The notes under the pieces: model-generated
Database searches by the model: none
Told to the model about the DNA's origin: nothing
Seen by the model: the letters and a program-made list of their open reading frames with translations, nothing else
Assembly (NCBI RefSeq): GCF_002506585.1
Contig: NZ_DAXW01000001.1
Location: forward strand, 86,874 to 150,873
Source of the DNA: Methanoculleus sp. UBA430
GTDB taxonomy: Archaea; Halobacteriota; Methanomicrobia; Methanomicrobiales; Methanoculleaceae
Direction: 5' to 3'
Length of the DNA stretch: 64,000 nucleotides
In this document: one piece after another, positions 26,887-35,296 of the stretch
How the letters are laid out: each line of letters opens with the position of its first letter
Numbering within the stretch: position 1 is the first letter of the stretch
Translations under genes and position numbers: made by a program

Positions 26887-27897
26887 ATGAGGTCTGAGGA
26901 GGTCAACGGCAACATTTTCTACAACGGCGACTGCGTCCGCGGGGCAGGTGAACATATCCCCGACGGTTCGGTCGACCTGATCGTCACCGACCCCCCATAC
27001 GGCATCAACGGCGACCGGTTGCACCAGCACTACAACCGGGACGAGACGTTCGTCGTCGAGGGCTACGTCGAGGTCCCCGCAGACGGATACGGTGAGTTCA
27101 GCCGGCGGTGGATCGGGGAAGCCGAACGGATCCTCCGGCCCGGCGGGTCGATCTACATCGTATCGGGATACACGAACCTCTACCACATCCTCCACGCCCT
27201 GCGGCAGACGGGACTGCGTGAGGTCAACCATATCATCTGGAAATACAACTTCGGCGTCTACACAAGCCGGAAATACGTCTCCTCCCACTACCATATCCTC
27301 TTTTACGAAAAACCGGGCGGCAGGAGGACGTTCAACCTGGAGTCGAGGTATGGGATCGGGGAGAAGGGGCCGGAGAACGGGTCGCCCAACTACCGGGACC
27401 GTGAGGACGTCTGGATAATCAACCGCGAGTACAAACCGGGGAAGACGAAGAACAAGAACGAACTCCCGACCGACCTGCTCGTCAAGATGATCCAGTACAG
27501 CAGCAACGAGGGCGACCAGGTCTGCGATATGTTTCTCGGCGGGTTCTCGACCGCCCGGGTGGCGATCGGCCTCAACCGCAGGGCGACCGGGTTTGAGGTC
27601 TCGGGCCGGGTTTTCGACCTGAAGGTTGCGGAGTTGCGAGGTGCGGAACCGGGATGGCTGCTGCCGTCACTGAGGGTCCCGGAGATCGTGAGGCAGCGGA
27701 ACCGGGGCCGGACCTGGACGGACGGCGATGTCGAGGCTCTGGTCTCCCGGTTCACGCGGCTCACCGCGTCCGGGACGACGAAGAAGCGTGCCATCGAGAT
27801 GGTGGGGGAAGAACTCGGCCGGGGCCGGTGGGCTATCCGGAAGATGCTTGAGAAACAGGGTGTTCTTGCCGGGAGGAAGGCCGGCAGGAGTCGTTAA
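26887..27897 (+). CDS. Beta-class DNA methyltransferase (DpnA-like, N6-adenine/N4-cytosine)
   Basis: This 336-residue enzyme has catalytic motif IV VTDPPYGI early (about residue 31) and the AdoMet-binding motif MFLGGFSTARVAIGL late (about 210), the order of beta-class methyltransferases. Between them is a segment like the second methylase of DpnII-type systems (KYNFGVYTSRKYVSSHYHIL). A C-terminal extension (RTWTDGDVEALVSRF) looks like a small helical DNA-binding module. ATG 26887 is chosen because GGGAGGTG sits right before it. A dam-like gene follows after 47 bases. Target sequence is unknown; GATC is suggested by the pairing. Confidence 0.88.
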   Translation: MRSEEVNGNIFYNGDCVRGAGEHIPDGSVDLIVTDPPYGINGDRLHQHYNRDETFVVEGYVEVPADGYGEFSRRWIGEAERILRPGGSIYIVSGYTNLYHILHALRQTGLREVNHIIWKYNFGVYTSRKYVSSHYHILFYEKPGGRRTFNLESRYGIGEKGPENGSPNYRDREDVWIINREYKPGKTKNKNELPTDLLVKMIQYSSNEGDQVCDMFLGGFSTARVAIGLNRRATGFEVSGRVFDLKVAELRGAEPGWLLPSLRVPEIVRQRNRGRTWTDGDVEALVSRFTRLTASGTTKKRAIEMVGEELGRGRWAIRKMLEKQGVLAGRKAGRSR

Positions 27898-27944
27898 GAC
27901 CATCAAAACACATTTTTGCCGATACGGCGAAGTATTCACGTCGA

Positions 27945-28910
27945 ATGGAAGGACCAACACCACCAGTCACCGCGCGACCGTTCTTCAAATGGGCAGGAGG
28001 GAAGACGCAACTGCTCGATGCGTTCGCGGCAAGAGTTCCCGGCGAGCTCCGGGAGGGGACCCTGCCGATATTTGTCGAACCGTTCATGGGCGGTGGAGCG
28101 GTCTACTTCCTCTTTAACAGCACCTTCAGGTTCAGGGAGTGCCATCTCTTCGATATCAACGAGGAACTGGTCCTCGCCTACAGCGTTGTGAAGAACGACG
28201 TCGACGCCCTCATCAGCCACCTACGTGAGATCTCGGACGATTTCCTCGCTCGGGACGATGCCGGGCAGAAAGAATACTATTATGCCGCGCGCGAGGCGTT
28301 CAACCGCGCAAAAAGTGACGTTGATTTCAGCCGGTACGGCGAGGACTGGGCCGGGCGGGCTGCCCAATTCATCTTCCTCAACAGGACGTGCTTCAACGGC
28401 CTCTACCGGGTCAACGCGCGGGGCGGGTTCAATGTCCCGTTCGGCAGGTACAGGAACCCGCGGATCCTGCACGAAGGCCTGCTCCGGGCTGACGCCGGGC
28501 TGCTCCGGAACACGACCGTCCACCTTGGCGACTTCACGCAGGCCCGGCCCTACATATCAGAAGAGACCTTCGTCTACTTCGACCCTCCCTACCGGCCCCT
28601 GAACCGGACGTCGTCGTTCACGCAGTATGCGAAGGAGGGGTTTACCGACTGGGAGCAGCGGCGCCTCGCGACCTTCTACAGGCTCTGCGATGCCGGCGGG
28701 GCCAGGCTGATGCTCAGCAACTCCGACCCGAGGAACACCGATCCCGATGACGCATTCTTCGACGACCTTTATGCCGGGTATTATATCGACCGGGTTCCGG
28801 CAAAGAGGATGATCAACTGCGACGGGGCGAAACGGGGAGCGATCCGCGAGATCATTGTGACGAACTACGATCCGCACGACCACCGGGAGCGGGCCGTCCC
28901 AAAACTATAA
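27945..28910 (+). CDS. dam: DNA adenine methylase, Dam family
   Basis: This 321-residue alpha-class methyltransferase has the AdoMet motif FFKWAGGKTQLL (residues ~12-23) and the catalytic motif YFDPPYRPL (about 206), with FLNRTCFNGLYRVN between, as in Dam/DpnM enzymes. The family usually methylates adenine in GATC. It follows the beta-class methylase in the order of the two methylase genes of DpnII-like systems, but no matching endonuclease gene is adjacent. It may be an orphan or solitary methylase now. Confidence 0.93.
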   Translation: MEGPTPPVTARPFFKWAGGKTQLLDAFAARVPGELREGTLPIFVEPFMGGGAVYFLFNSTFRFRECHLFDINEELVLAYSVVKNDVDALISHLREISDDFLARDDAGQKEYYYAAREAFNRAKSDVDFSRYGEDWAGRAAQFIFLNRTCFNGLYRVNARGGFNVPFGRYRNPRILHEGLLRADAGLLRNTTVHLGDFTQARPYISEETFVYFDPPYRPLNRTSSFTQYAKEGFTDWEQRRLATFYRLCDAGGARLMLSNSDPRNTDPDDAFFDDLYAGYYIDRVPAKRMINCDGAKRGAIREIIVTNYDPHDHRERAVPKL

Positions 28911-28934
28911 AGTGTCCGGCGGGCATGCAGCCCC

Positions 28935-29258
28935 ATGGCATTCCGGGAGATCGACGACGACCTCTGGGAGATCGTCCAGAGACACCTTCCGCCCCAGAAA
29001 CCACACATCGGCCGGCCCCGCCGGGACCCCCGGCACCTCTTCAACGGAGTATTGTACGTCCTCACCACCGGGTGCGCCTGGAGCGACGTCCCGGCTGAGT
29101 ACGGGACGAAATCGACGGTCCACCGCTACCACCTCGAACTGAGTGAGCGGGGAACCTACCAGGCGATCTTCCTCGACCTTCTCCGGTCGGGCTATGAGTT
29201 CCGGAAAGGGGAGCCTGCCCGGTGCGCCGCAGAGGATCTGCAGTCTCCCGTGCTGTAG
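28935..29258 (+). pseudogene. IS5-family transposase N-terminal fragment
   Basis: The 107-residue frame begins MAFREIDDDLWEIVQRHLPP and contains GRPRRDPRHLFNGVLYVL and TGCAWSDVP, the conserved helix-turn-helix N-terminal (DUF4096) part of IS5/IS427-group transposases. The DDE catalytic half is missing: the frame stops four bases before the convergent cbiE stop. I found no second orf and no obvious terminal inverted repeats. The fragment starts 25 bases after dam. Confidence 0.85.
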
Positions 29259-29261
29259 CGG

Positions 29262-29834
29262 CTAAAACTCCCCCGCCACCACCACGAAGAGGTCGCCCGG
29301 GGGTGCCGGGGGCGCCGCCGCCGTCCCGACGGCGATCCTTTCCGCCGGGTAGCCGAGGTCCTCGCAGACGGCAAACCGGGTCTCCGGCGGGAGGGCGGCC
29401 GCAAACGCCCCGACATCGAAGGCCGGGTCGGCGATGAGAAAGACCACCCGACCCCGGAGGACCTCCTCCCGGGCCGCCGCGATCGCCGGGGTATGGTCCT
29501 TCCCGTGGGCCGAGACGACCGCCGCCCGCGTCAGCGGGACTTTCAGGCGGGCGAAGGCGACCTGGAGGGAGGAGATGCCGGGGACGACCTCGCCGGGGAG
29601 GTAGCCGAGACCGGCAAGCATCGGGTCCCCCGTCGAGAGGACGACCGCGTGGTCCGGGAGAGACCGGAGACCCCGGTAGTCCGTGATCTCGTGCACCTCG
29701 CACCCCTGCAAGATGACGTCACGGACGATCCCGATCGCACGTTCCGAACCGTAGATGAGGGTTGCCCCCCGGATGGCCGCGGCCGCCGCCTCAGTCAGCA
29801 TCCCCGGCCCGCAACCGACCCCGACGATCTTCAT
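29262..29834 (-). CDS. cbiE: Cobalt-precorrin-7 C5-methyltransferase CbiE
   Basis: CbiE methylates C5 of cobalt-precorrin-7 with AdoMet in anaerobic cobamide synthesis. The 190-residue protein shows the tetrapyrrole methylase fold: VGCGPGMLT at the N terminus, STGDPMLAGL in the AdoMet region and EVVPGISSLQ. It is the last gene of the eight-gene cbi operon; its ATG overlaps the cbiD stop as ATGA. CbiT, the other half of the bacterial CobL fusion, is separate at the operon head. Confidence 0.92.
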   Translation of the reverse strand: MKIVGVGCGPGMLTEAAAAAIRGATLIYGSERAIGIVRDVILQGCEVHEITDYRGLRSLPDHAVVLSTGDPMLAGLGYLPGEVVPGISSLQVAFARLKVPLTRAAVVSAHGKDHTPAIAAAREEVLRGRVVFLIADPAFDVGAFAAALPPETRFAVCEDLGYPAERIAVGTAAAPPAPPGDLFVVVAGEF

Positions 29835-30844
29835 GGCGACTCCCCGATGATACGCCCGTCGCGGTTGACGATCACGACCCGGACATCCGGATGGGCGGCC
29901 TGGAACGCGCGAAGCTCACGGCGGACGACCTCGTTCCAGAGCGCAGTTGCCGAGAGGTCTTCAACCGTCGCGCACCCGGTCCCCTCGAGCACGTCCGGGT
30001 TCATGAACTTCAGGATCAGGCCCGGGAGCCCGCAGATCACCGCATCCTCGTCGGCGACCCGGAGCGCCTCCTTAAGGTTGTTCCCGACCAGGATTGCCTC
30101 CCGTTCGGGAAAGAGGAGCCGGGAGGAACGCAGCCCGAGCCGGCCGGTCGTCAGCACGACCCTCCCTGCCGCCCGGGTGACCCTCTCAAGCACCCCCTCC
30201 GTTATGTGATCGTCCCAGGGCTCCACGAGCCCGGTCGTCCCGAGGACAGATATACCGGCCTGCACCCCCACCTTCGGGTTCAGCGTCTTCTGCGCCACCT
30301 CCGCCCCCCGGGGAACCGTAAGGATGACCGTCGTCCCATGAAGGCCGGCCTCCTCCACCGCCTCGTTGATCGAGCGCCGGATGCAGTCGAGCGCCGGCCC
30401 CCCGATCGCCGCGGCTCCCTGCCGGTGGCGGGGAGTGTCGCGGGCAAAACTCCCGATCCCCTCGCCGGGAACGAACTGGACGCCTCCCGATAGGGAGGGG
30501 ACCGCAGTCGCAACAAACTCGAGTCCCGCGGTCACGTCAGAAGGATAATCGCCGGCATCTTTCCAGCAGGACGCCCGGCCCCGGTAGCCGTCCACCGGGA
30601 TACCGACCACAATACCGCAAGGAAGAGTGACCTTCACCTCGCTGACCGTTTCGAGCGTAAGCGAGAGAACCGCCGCCTTGCAGGCCGCGGCTGCCGTCGT
30701 TCCGGTGGTGAACCCCCGGCGGAGGATGGAGCCGGATGCCGTCAGGACCGCGAGCCCCCGCCGGACGTCCTCGAGAAGGGCAGGTGAGCGGCAGGCCGCC
30801 ACCCACGCTGCGGGATACTCGAAGTCAGTAACCGGGTCCCGCAT
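29831..30844 (-). CDS. cbiD: Cobalt-precorrin-5B C1-methyltransferase CbiD
   Basis: CbiD adds the C1 methyl group during anaerobic corrin ring contraction. The 337-residue protein carries the family hallmark RGFTTGTTAAAACKAA near residue 43 and later GTTGLVEPW. I prefer ATG 30844 (MRDPVTDFEYPA) over an upstream GTG at 30862; either way it overlaps the end of cbiC. Length matches the family. Confidence 0.93.
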   Translation of the reverse strand: MRDPVTDFEYPAAWVAACRSPALLEDVRRGLAVLTASGSILRRGFTTGTTAAAACKAAVLSLTLETVSEVKVTLPCGIVVGIPVDGYRGRASCWKDAGDYPSDVTAGLEFVATAVPSLSGGVQFVPGEGIGSFARDTPRHRQGAAAIGGPALDCIRRSINEAVEEAGLHGTTVILTVPRGAEVAQKTLNPKVGVQAGISVLGTTGLVEPWDDHITEGVLERVTRAAGRVVLTTGRLGLRSSRLLFPEREAILVGNNLKEALRVADEDAVICGLPGLILKFMNPDVLEGTGCATVEDLSATALWNEVVRRELRAFQAAHPDVRVVIVNRDGRIIGESP

Positions 30845-31505
30845 AGCCTGCACGCTCGGCACGGATCGTGATGATCTCGTTGATTCCCGCCACCGCGACC
30901 GGGGTCCCGCCCCGGGTGCCGACGTTCGAGACCGAGGGCACGTCGAGGGTGCGGAGGGCCTCCTTTGACTCCGCAGCGTTCACGAACCCGACCGGGGTCC
31001 CGACGACCAGCGCCGGCCGGACCCCTTCGCGGACCATATCGCAGACGACGAGGAGCGCCGACGGGGCGTTCCCGATCACCACGATCGCGCCCTCCATCCT
31101 GTCGCGCAGGGCAACGAACCCGGCGGACGTCCGGGTGATCCCCTGGTTCCGGGCGATATCCTCCCCGTAATCGAGGGCACAGACGACCTCGCTTGCATGC
31201 CCGCGTTTCAGGATGCCCGTCTGCACCATCCGGATATCGGTGATGATCGGCGCCTGCCGCTCAAGCGCGGCAAGCCCCGCATCGACCGGACTGCCTGCAA
31301 AGCGCATCAGGTCGGCCATCGCAAAGTCGCCGACCGCGATCGAGCACCGCTGCCGGATCCGGTCCTCGGGGGTGGCGTTCCCCACCCGTTCCCGGGCCAG
31401 GTTCCGGCTCGTGCTCGCGATCGCGTAGGCCTCCGGGGTGACCGCCGCAAGATCAGTATACGTACTTCCGGTGGTATCCCCGGGGCGTGATGATTCCTCT
31501 CCCAT
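30825..31505 (-). CDS. cbiC: Cobalt-precorrin-8 methylmutase CbiC
   Basis: CbiC moves the C11 methyl group to C12, giving cobyrinate. The 226-residue protein contains FAMADLMRFAG, the ITDIRMVQTGI stretch and IGNAPSALL, and ends with SNVGTRGGTPVAVAGIN, all family signatures. The catalytic His expected in this family lies in KRGHASEV. ATG 31505 is chosen for its GGAGGAGTGAG ribosome site; the gene overlaps cbiH by 53 bases. Confidence 0.93.
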   Translation of the reverse strand: MGEESSRPGDTTGSTYTDLAAVTPEAYAIASTSRNLARERVGNATPEDRIRQRCSIAVGDFAMADLMRFAGSPVDAGLAALERQAPIITDIRMVQTGILKRGHASEVVCALDYGEDIARNQGITRTSAGFVALRDRMEGAIVVIGNAPSALLVVCDMVREGVRPALVVGTPVGFVNAAESKEALRTLDVPSVSNVGTRGGTPVAVAGINEIITIRAERAGYAGPGY

Positions 31506-32247
31506 CAGTCTCACTCCTCCATACTCTCGTCTCTTCTCCGCCGACAAAGACGATCGAATGCATGTCCACGAAGGCAAAGTGATCTGCAAACTCCCCAAGC
31601 GTCGTCACCAGCCGCTCTTCCCCTTCCCGGTAGGCGTTTTTGACCACGCCGACAGGCGTCGTGTCGGGGAGGTGGCGACGGGCGATCCCGATCGCTGTAT
31701 CCAGGTTGTGCGGCCTCCCCCGGGACCGGGGGTTGTAAAGGACGACCGGCACCTGCATCCGGAAGGCGAGGTCGAGCCTCCGCTCGATCTCCTCCCAGGG
31801 CGTAAGGAGGTCCGAGAGGCTCATCGTGACATAGTCGCCCGAGAGCGGCGAACCGAGGAGCGCCGCCGCCGAGACCGCGGCCGTGATGCCGGGGATGACC
31901 TCGACCTCGACCTTCGTGCCCGACCGTTCGGCGACCTCGAGCACGATGCTCGCCATCCCGTAGACACCGGCATCCCCGCCGCTCACCATCGCGACGACAC
32001 AGTCCTCCGCGAGGGCAAGCGCCTTTCCTGCCCGGTCGACCTCCCGGCCCATGCTGCTCCTGACAACCTCTTTTCCGGCGAGCATCGGCTCGACCAGGTC
32101 AAGGTAGAACCCGTTGCCGATGACACAGTCGGCCTCACCGAGAGCTTTCAATGCCCGGGGCGTCATCTGCAGCAGGTCGCCGGGGCCGGTCCCGACGATA
32201 TACAGTCTTCCTCTCCTATCGTGCGATTGCAACGGTAACACTCCCAT
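31453..32247 (-). CDS. cbiH: Cobalt-precorrin-3B C17-methyltransferase CbiH
   Basis: CbiH methylates C17 and drives ring contraction in the anaerobic route. The 264-residue tetrapyrrole methylase has YIVGTGPGDLLQMTPRA at the N terminus, MVSGGDAGVYGMA and EVIPGITAAVSAA. The start is uncertain: ATG 32247 lies inside the end of cbiG (32-base overlap) without a clear ribosome site. The frame stays open further upstream, but without family-like residues. Confidence 0.92.
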   Translation of the reverse strand: MGVLPLQSHDRRGRLYIVGTGPGDLLQMTPRALKALGEADCVIGNGFYLDLVEPMLAGKEVVRSSMGREVDRAGKALALAEDCVVAMVSGGDAGVYGMASIVLEVAERSGTKVEVEVIPGITAAVSAAALLGSPLSGDYVTMSLSDLLTPWEEIERRLDLAFRMQVPVVLYNPRSRGRPHNLDTAIGIARRHLPDTTPVGVVKNAYREGEERLVTTLGEFADHFAFVDMHSIVFVGGEETRVWRSETDGRGIITPRGYHRKYVY

Positions 32248-33088
32248 ACGTCTGCTTGGCAAGAACCAGAACTTTGCGTTTCGAGGCTGCGAGAGCCGAG
32301 GGTTCCGCGACCCCGGCAAGCCCGATCAGGGAGGCCCGCGAGGGGGAGGGGGCCGCCTCTGCGTTCAATGTTTCGTCGTCAAAGAAGACAAGGTTGCCGC
32401 CGAGGTCAGTAACAGCCCGGAGGAGTCCTTCCTCACCGCGCTTCTTTGCGGTCGTCGCGTAGACGAGAATCTCCGCAGGGCCGATCCCGGCTCGCGCGAG
32501 CGCCTGCCGGATGGCGCCGACCACGTCGGCGGCAGCAACGCCCTTCCGGCATCCGACACCGACGGCGTACTCACCCTTCCGAACGAGGAGGGAGACCCCC
32601 GGACCCGCGACGACGATCCCGGGTCCGGTGACGGCGTAGAGCGGTACGTCGGCGTCGAGCACCGCGGCGTTCACCGCCCGGGTGGAGTCGCGGTTCACGA
32701 TATCGCACCCCGTCCGGGCGGCCAGTCCCTCGACCGACTCCCGGCCGCGGGTCTCGGTCGCGGTCGTGATCACCGGTTCGATCCCGAGACGGGCGAGGTC
32801 CCGGGCAAGGTCGTTTGCGCCGTGGTGCCCGCCGACGACCGGAACCGCGTAGCGCAGATCCGGGCCGACCACCACGACCGCCGGGTCACGCCACTTATCT
32901 GCAAGAAGCGGAGCAATCCCCCGGATAGCGATCCCGGCCGACATCAGGGCGACGATCCGGCCGTAGCGGCTGAATGCCTCCCGGAAAGCCTCCGGCCCGT
33001 AGAGGATGACCTCGGCGCCGAGCGCATCGGCAAGCCGGCGAGCATCGGGGAGGAACCGGTCGAGCGCGACAACAACGGTCCCGGTCAT
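32216..33088 (-). CDS. cbiG: Cobalt-precorrin-5A hydrolase CbiG
   Basis: CbiG opens the delta-lactone of cobalt-precorrin-5A and releases acetaldehyde. The 290-residue protein has the N-terminal motif VALMSAGIAIRGIAPLL, the central VVVGPDLRYAVPVVGGHHGAN-type segment and a C-terminal domain starting near VGVGCRKGV. The ATG overlaps the cbiF stop as ATGA. Confidence 0.93.
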   Translation of the reverse strand: MTGTVVVALDRFLPDARRLADALGAEVILYGPEAFREAFSRYGRIVALMSAGIAIRGIAPLLADKWRDPAVVVVGPDLRYAVPVVGGHHGANDLARDLARLGIEPVITTATETRGRESVEGLAARTGCDIVNRDSTRAVNAAVLDADVPLYAVTGPGIVVAGPGVSLLVRKGEYAVGVGCRKGVAAADVVGAIRQALARAGIGPAEILVYATTAKKRGEEGLLRAVTDLGGNLVFFDDETLNAEAAPSPSRASLIGLAGVAEPSALAASKRKVLVLAKQTYGSVTVAIAR

Positions 33089-33801
33089 GAGTAGAGGACC
33101 GACCTCCCGAACCCCGACGTCGCCGGATCGACCACATCTCCTATGACGATCAGCGCCGTTCGCTCGATCCCGGCCGCCCGGGCCTTTGCCGCGATATCGG
33201 CAACCGTTCCCCGGACGACCTTCTGGTCGGGCCAGGAGGCGTGGTAGACGACCGCAGCCGGGGTCTCCGGAGGAGACTCCACCCGGGCAAGGACTTCCTC
33301 CATCCGCTCGGTGCCGAGGAAGACCACTATCGTCTGCCCGAGGCGGGAAAGCTCGGCGATCCGGTCCGCCTCAAGCGTCGCCCCCGCCGGGCGGGTGACG
33401 ATCAGGCTCTCGGAGACGTCGCGGAGCGTGAACTGGGTCTTCAAGGCCGCAGCGGCGGCAAAGAGCGACGAGACGCCGGGGACGATCTCGGCCTCGATAC
33501 CGCGCCGCGAGAACTCCGCCATCTGCTCGACGATAGCGCCGTAGAGTGCCGGGTCGCCGGAATGAAGCCGGACGACGAGTCTTCCGGCCAGAACGTGCTC
33601 CTCGACGGCATCGACGATCTCTTCAAGCGTCATCCCCCAGCTGTCGAGTCTCACGCCCGCGCCGGATTCTGCAACAAGCGCCGGGTTCACGAGCGAACCC
33701 GCGTAGATGAGGACGTCCGCCCGCCGGAGGAGGTCCATCCCCCGGACGGTGATGAGGTCGGGCGCTCCCGGCCCTGCACCCACGATGTAGACCTTATGCA
33801 T
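33085..33801 (-). CDS. cbiF: Cobalt-precorrin-4 C11-methyltransferase CbiF
   Basis: CbiF methylates C11 of cobalt-precorrin-4. The 238-residue protein shows VYIVGAGPGAPDLITVRG, the YAGSLVNP segment typical of CbiF/CobM, RLHSGDPALYGAI and EIVPGVSSLFAAA. ATG 33801 (MHKVYIV) fits the family N terminus better than the open frame 15 bases upstream. It overlaps cbiL by eight bases. Confidence 0.94.
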   Translation of the reverse strand: MHKVYIVGAGPGAPDLITVRGMDLLRRADVLIYAGSLVNPALVAESGAGVRLDSWGMTLEEIVDAVEEHVLAGRLVVRLHSGDPALYGAIVEQMAEFSRRGIEAEIVPGVSSLFAAAAALKTQFTLRDVSESLIVTRPAGATLEADRIAELSRLGQTIVVFLGTERMEEVLARVESPPETPAAVVYHASWPDQKVVRGTVADIAAKARAAGIERTALIVIGDVVDPATSGFGRSVLYS

Positions 33802-34411
33802 GCGACCGCCTCGCAAAGAGGATCGAGAAGTAGTCGCTCTTCTCGGGGAGGTCGGCCCCCCGGTAGACCCGCTGCTCCGGCATGAACATCCGCTCCACGA
33901 GAACGAACTCCGAATAACCCTCCTTCGAGAGGGAGGCGGCGAGCGCCGCCGGCTTCCTGACCTTCATGAAGATTCGGGACTCCGGCCCGTTCCCGTCCGA
34001 GACGAAGAACCCCCCGGCCACCGGGACGTTCGCCACGGAGGCGAACGCGGTGATGGAGCTGATCCCGGGTTCGGTCGCAAACGTGATCTCCGGGTAGCGT
34101 CCGGCAATCACCTCGCAGAGCCGCGAGAATGTCGAGTAGAAGTTCGGGTCCCCGATGATCCCGAAGACCACCAGTTCGTCTCTTGCCCGTGGTGCAATCC
34201 TGTCGGCATTCTCTTCGAGGCACTCCCGGATGTAGGCCTCGTCGCTCGTCATCGGGAATTTGAGGACGACGGCATCGGGGCGGTAGCGCCGCACCAGGTC
34301 GTAGGCGAGGTTGCCGGGGACGAATACCGCCGCCGCTTCGCCAAGGAGCCGGACCGCACGCAGGGTCAGGAGTTCCGGGTCGCCGGGGCCGAGCCCCACC
34401 CCTACGAGCAT
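33794..34411 (-). CDS. cbiL: Cobalt-factor II C20-methyltransferase CbiL
   Basis: CbiL methylates C20 of cobalt-factor II/precorrin-2, the first committed methylation of the corrin branch. The 205-residue protein begins MLVGVGLGPGDPELLTLRAV and has VFGIIGDPNFYSTFS and FATEPGISSITAFAS, the CbiL variants of the tetrapyrrole methylase motifs. It overlaps cbiT by ten bases. Confidence 0.93.
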   Translation of the reverse strand: MLVGVGLGPGDPELLTLRAVRLLGEAAAVFVPGNLAYDLVRRYRPDAVVLKFPMTSDEAYIRECLEENADRIAPRARDELVVFGIIGDPNFYSTFSRLCEVIAGRYPEITFATEPGISSITAFASVANVPVAGGFFVSDGNGPESRIFMKVRKPAALAASLSKEGYSEFVLVERMFMPEQRVYRGADLPEKSDYFSILFARRSHA

Positions 34412-34932
34412 CCGGCACCCCCGACAATGATGTAGACGGGATTTACTGGCTTGAACATCATCCCGCCGGCGATATCGGCAGACCGGGAGACCTGGATATG
34501 GACGGCCTCCACGAATATCCCGAGGCGTTGCATGGTTGCTACCGCCGATTGAAGCGTCTCGACCATCACCGCGTTCACGACGATCCTGCCCTGCACCGTC
34601 CCGGCCAGGAGGTCGAGGACCTCCGGCAGGCGACGGGACCCCCCGACGAAGGCGGCGTCGAGCGGCCCCAGGTCCGGGAGGATCTCCACCGCATCGCCCT
34701 CGAAGAACTCGACGTTTGAGGCTCCGGCGGCGGCCGCCTGAGCCCGGGCATAGGCGATGGCCTCCGGTCTCCTGTCGACCGCGTAGACGCGTTCAGCGAG
34801 CCTCGATGCAGCGATGGCGACCTTCCCGGTCCCGCACCCGACATCTACCACCCGATCGCCCGGGCGGATACCGAGTTTCGCGAGCGAAACGGCCATGACT
34901 TCATCCTGCGTAGGTCCTCCTTTCAGTCCCAT
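34402..34932 (-). CDS. cbiT: Cobalt-precorrin-6B C15-methyltransferase (decarboxylating) CbiT
   Basis: CbiT methylates C15 and decarboxylates the C12 acetate. The 176-residue class I methyltransferase has GGPTQDEVMAVSLAKLG at the N terminus, the AdoMet motif VVDVGCGTGKVAIAA (about residues 28-42) and the FVGGSRRLPEVL stretch. It heads the cbi operon. A TATA-like element lies about 25 bases before the start codon, so the message may be leaderless. Confidence 0.93.
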   Translation of the reverse strand: MGLKGGPTQDEVMAVSLAKLGIRPGDRVVDVGCGTGKVAIAASRLAERVYAVDRRPEAIAYARAQAAAAGASNVEFFEGDAVEILPDLGPLDAAFVGGSRRLPEVLDLLAGTVQGRIVVNAVMVETLQSAVATMQRLGIFVEAVHIQVSRSADIAGGMMFKPVNPVYIIVGGAGCS

Positions 34933-34950
34933 AGCATCATCAGTTCCCAG

Positions 34951-34960
34951 ATAAATTTGT
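34951..34960 (-). promoter_or_regulatory. Likely TATA element of the cbi biosynthetic operon
   Basis: On the minus strand the site reads acaaatttat, centred about 24-28 bases from the cbiT ATG. This spacing is what a leaderless archaeal transcript needs. The remaining 187-base gap to the ferredoxin gene shows no riboswitch-like fold that I can recognise. Confidence 0.45.
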
Positions 34961-35119
34961 GCTAACTCCTATTAAATGGCCCAGTGAACCCTCGCGGCAC
35001 CCGGGTCCGATCGGCACGAGGGAAGGCACCGGCGATCCTCCATCCGACCGGAGAGACCAGGGTAGCGGAGGAAGCGAGAACGTAAAGGTTTTTGCGATAA
35101 CAACAACAACGTTAGTACA

Positions 35120-35296
35120 ATGCTCAGGATAAACCGAGACAAGTGTGGATACTGCGGTACCTGCGTCGCAGTCTGTCCCGAGGATGCGCTCGAGCTGATC
35201 GACGCCTACCTCAGCCTTGAGCGGGAGTGCATCGCCTGCGGCATCTGCGCACGGGCGTGCCCGCTTGGGGCACTGGAGGTCGTCCATGAAGAGTAA
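35120..35296 (+). CDS. Small 2x[4Fe-4S] ferredoxin
   Basis: This 58-residue cytoplasmic electron carrier has two complete cluster motifs, CGYCGTCVAVCP (from residue 9) and CIACGICARACP (from residue 37). Its stop codon overlaps the start of the geranylgeranyl reductase gene by 11 bases, so the two are coupled. This ferredoxin most likely delivers electrons to the reductase for saturating archaeal lipid chains; the pairing is inferred from the overlap. Confidence 0.92.
   Translation: MLRINRDKCGYCGTCVAVCPEDALELIDAYLSLERECIACGICARACPLGALEVVHEE

Noticed and set aside
34933..35119. tRNA or structured RNA in the cbiT-ferredoxin gap
   Set aside because: No cloverleaf or T-loop sequence could be traced; only short chance stems are present.
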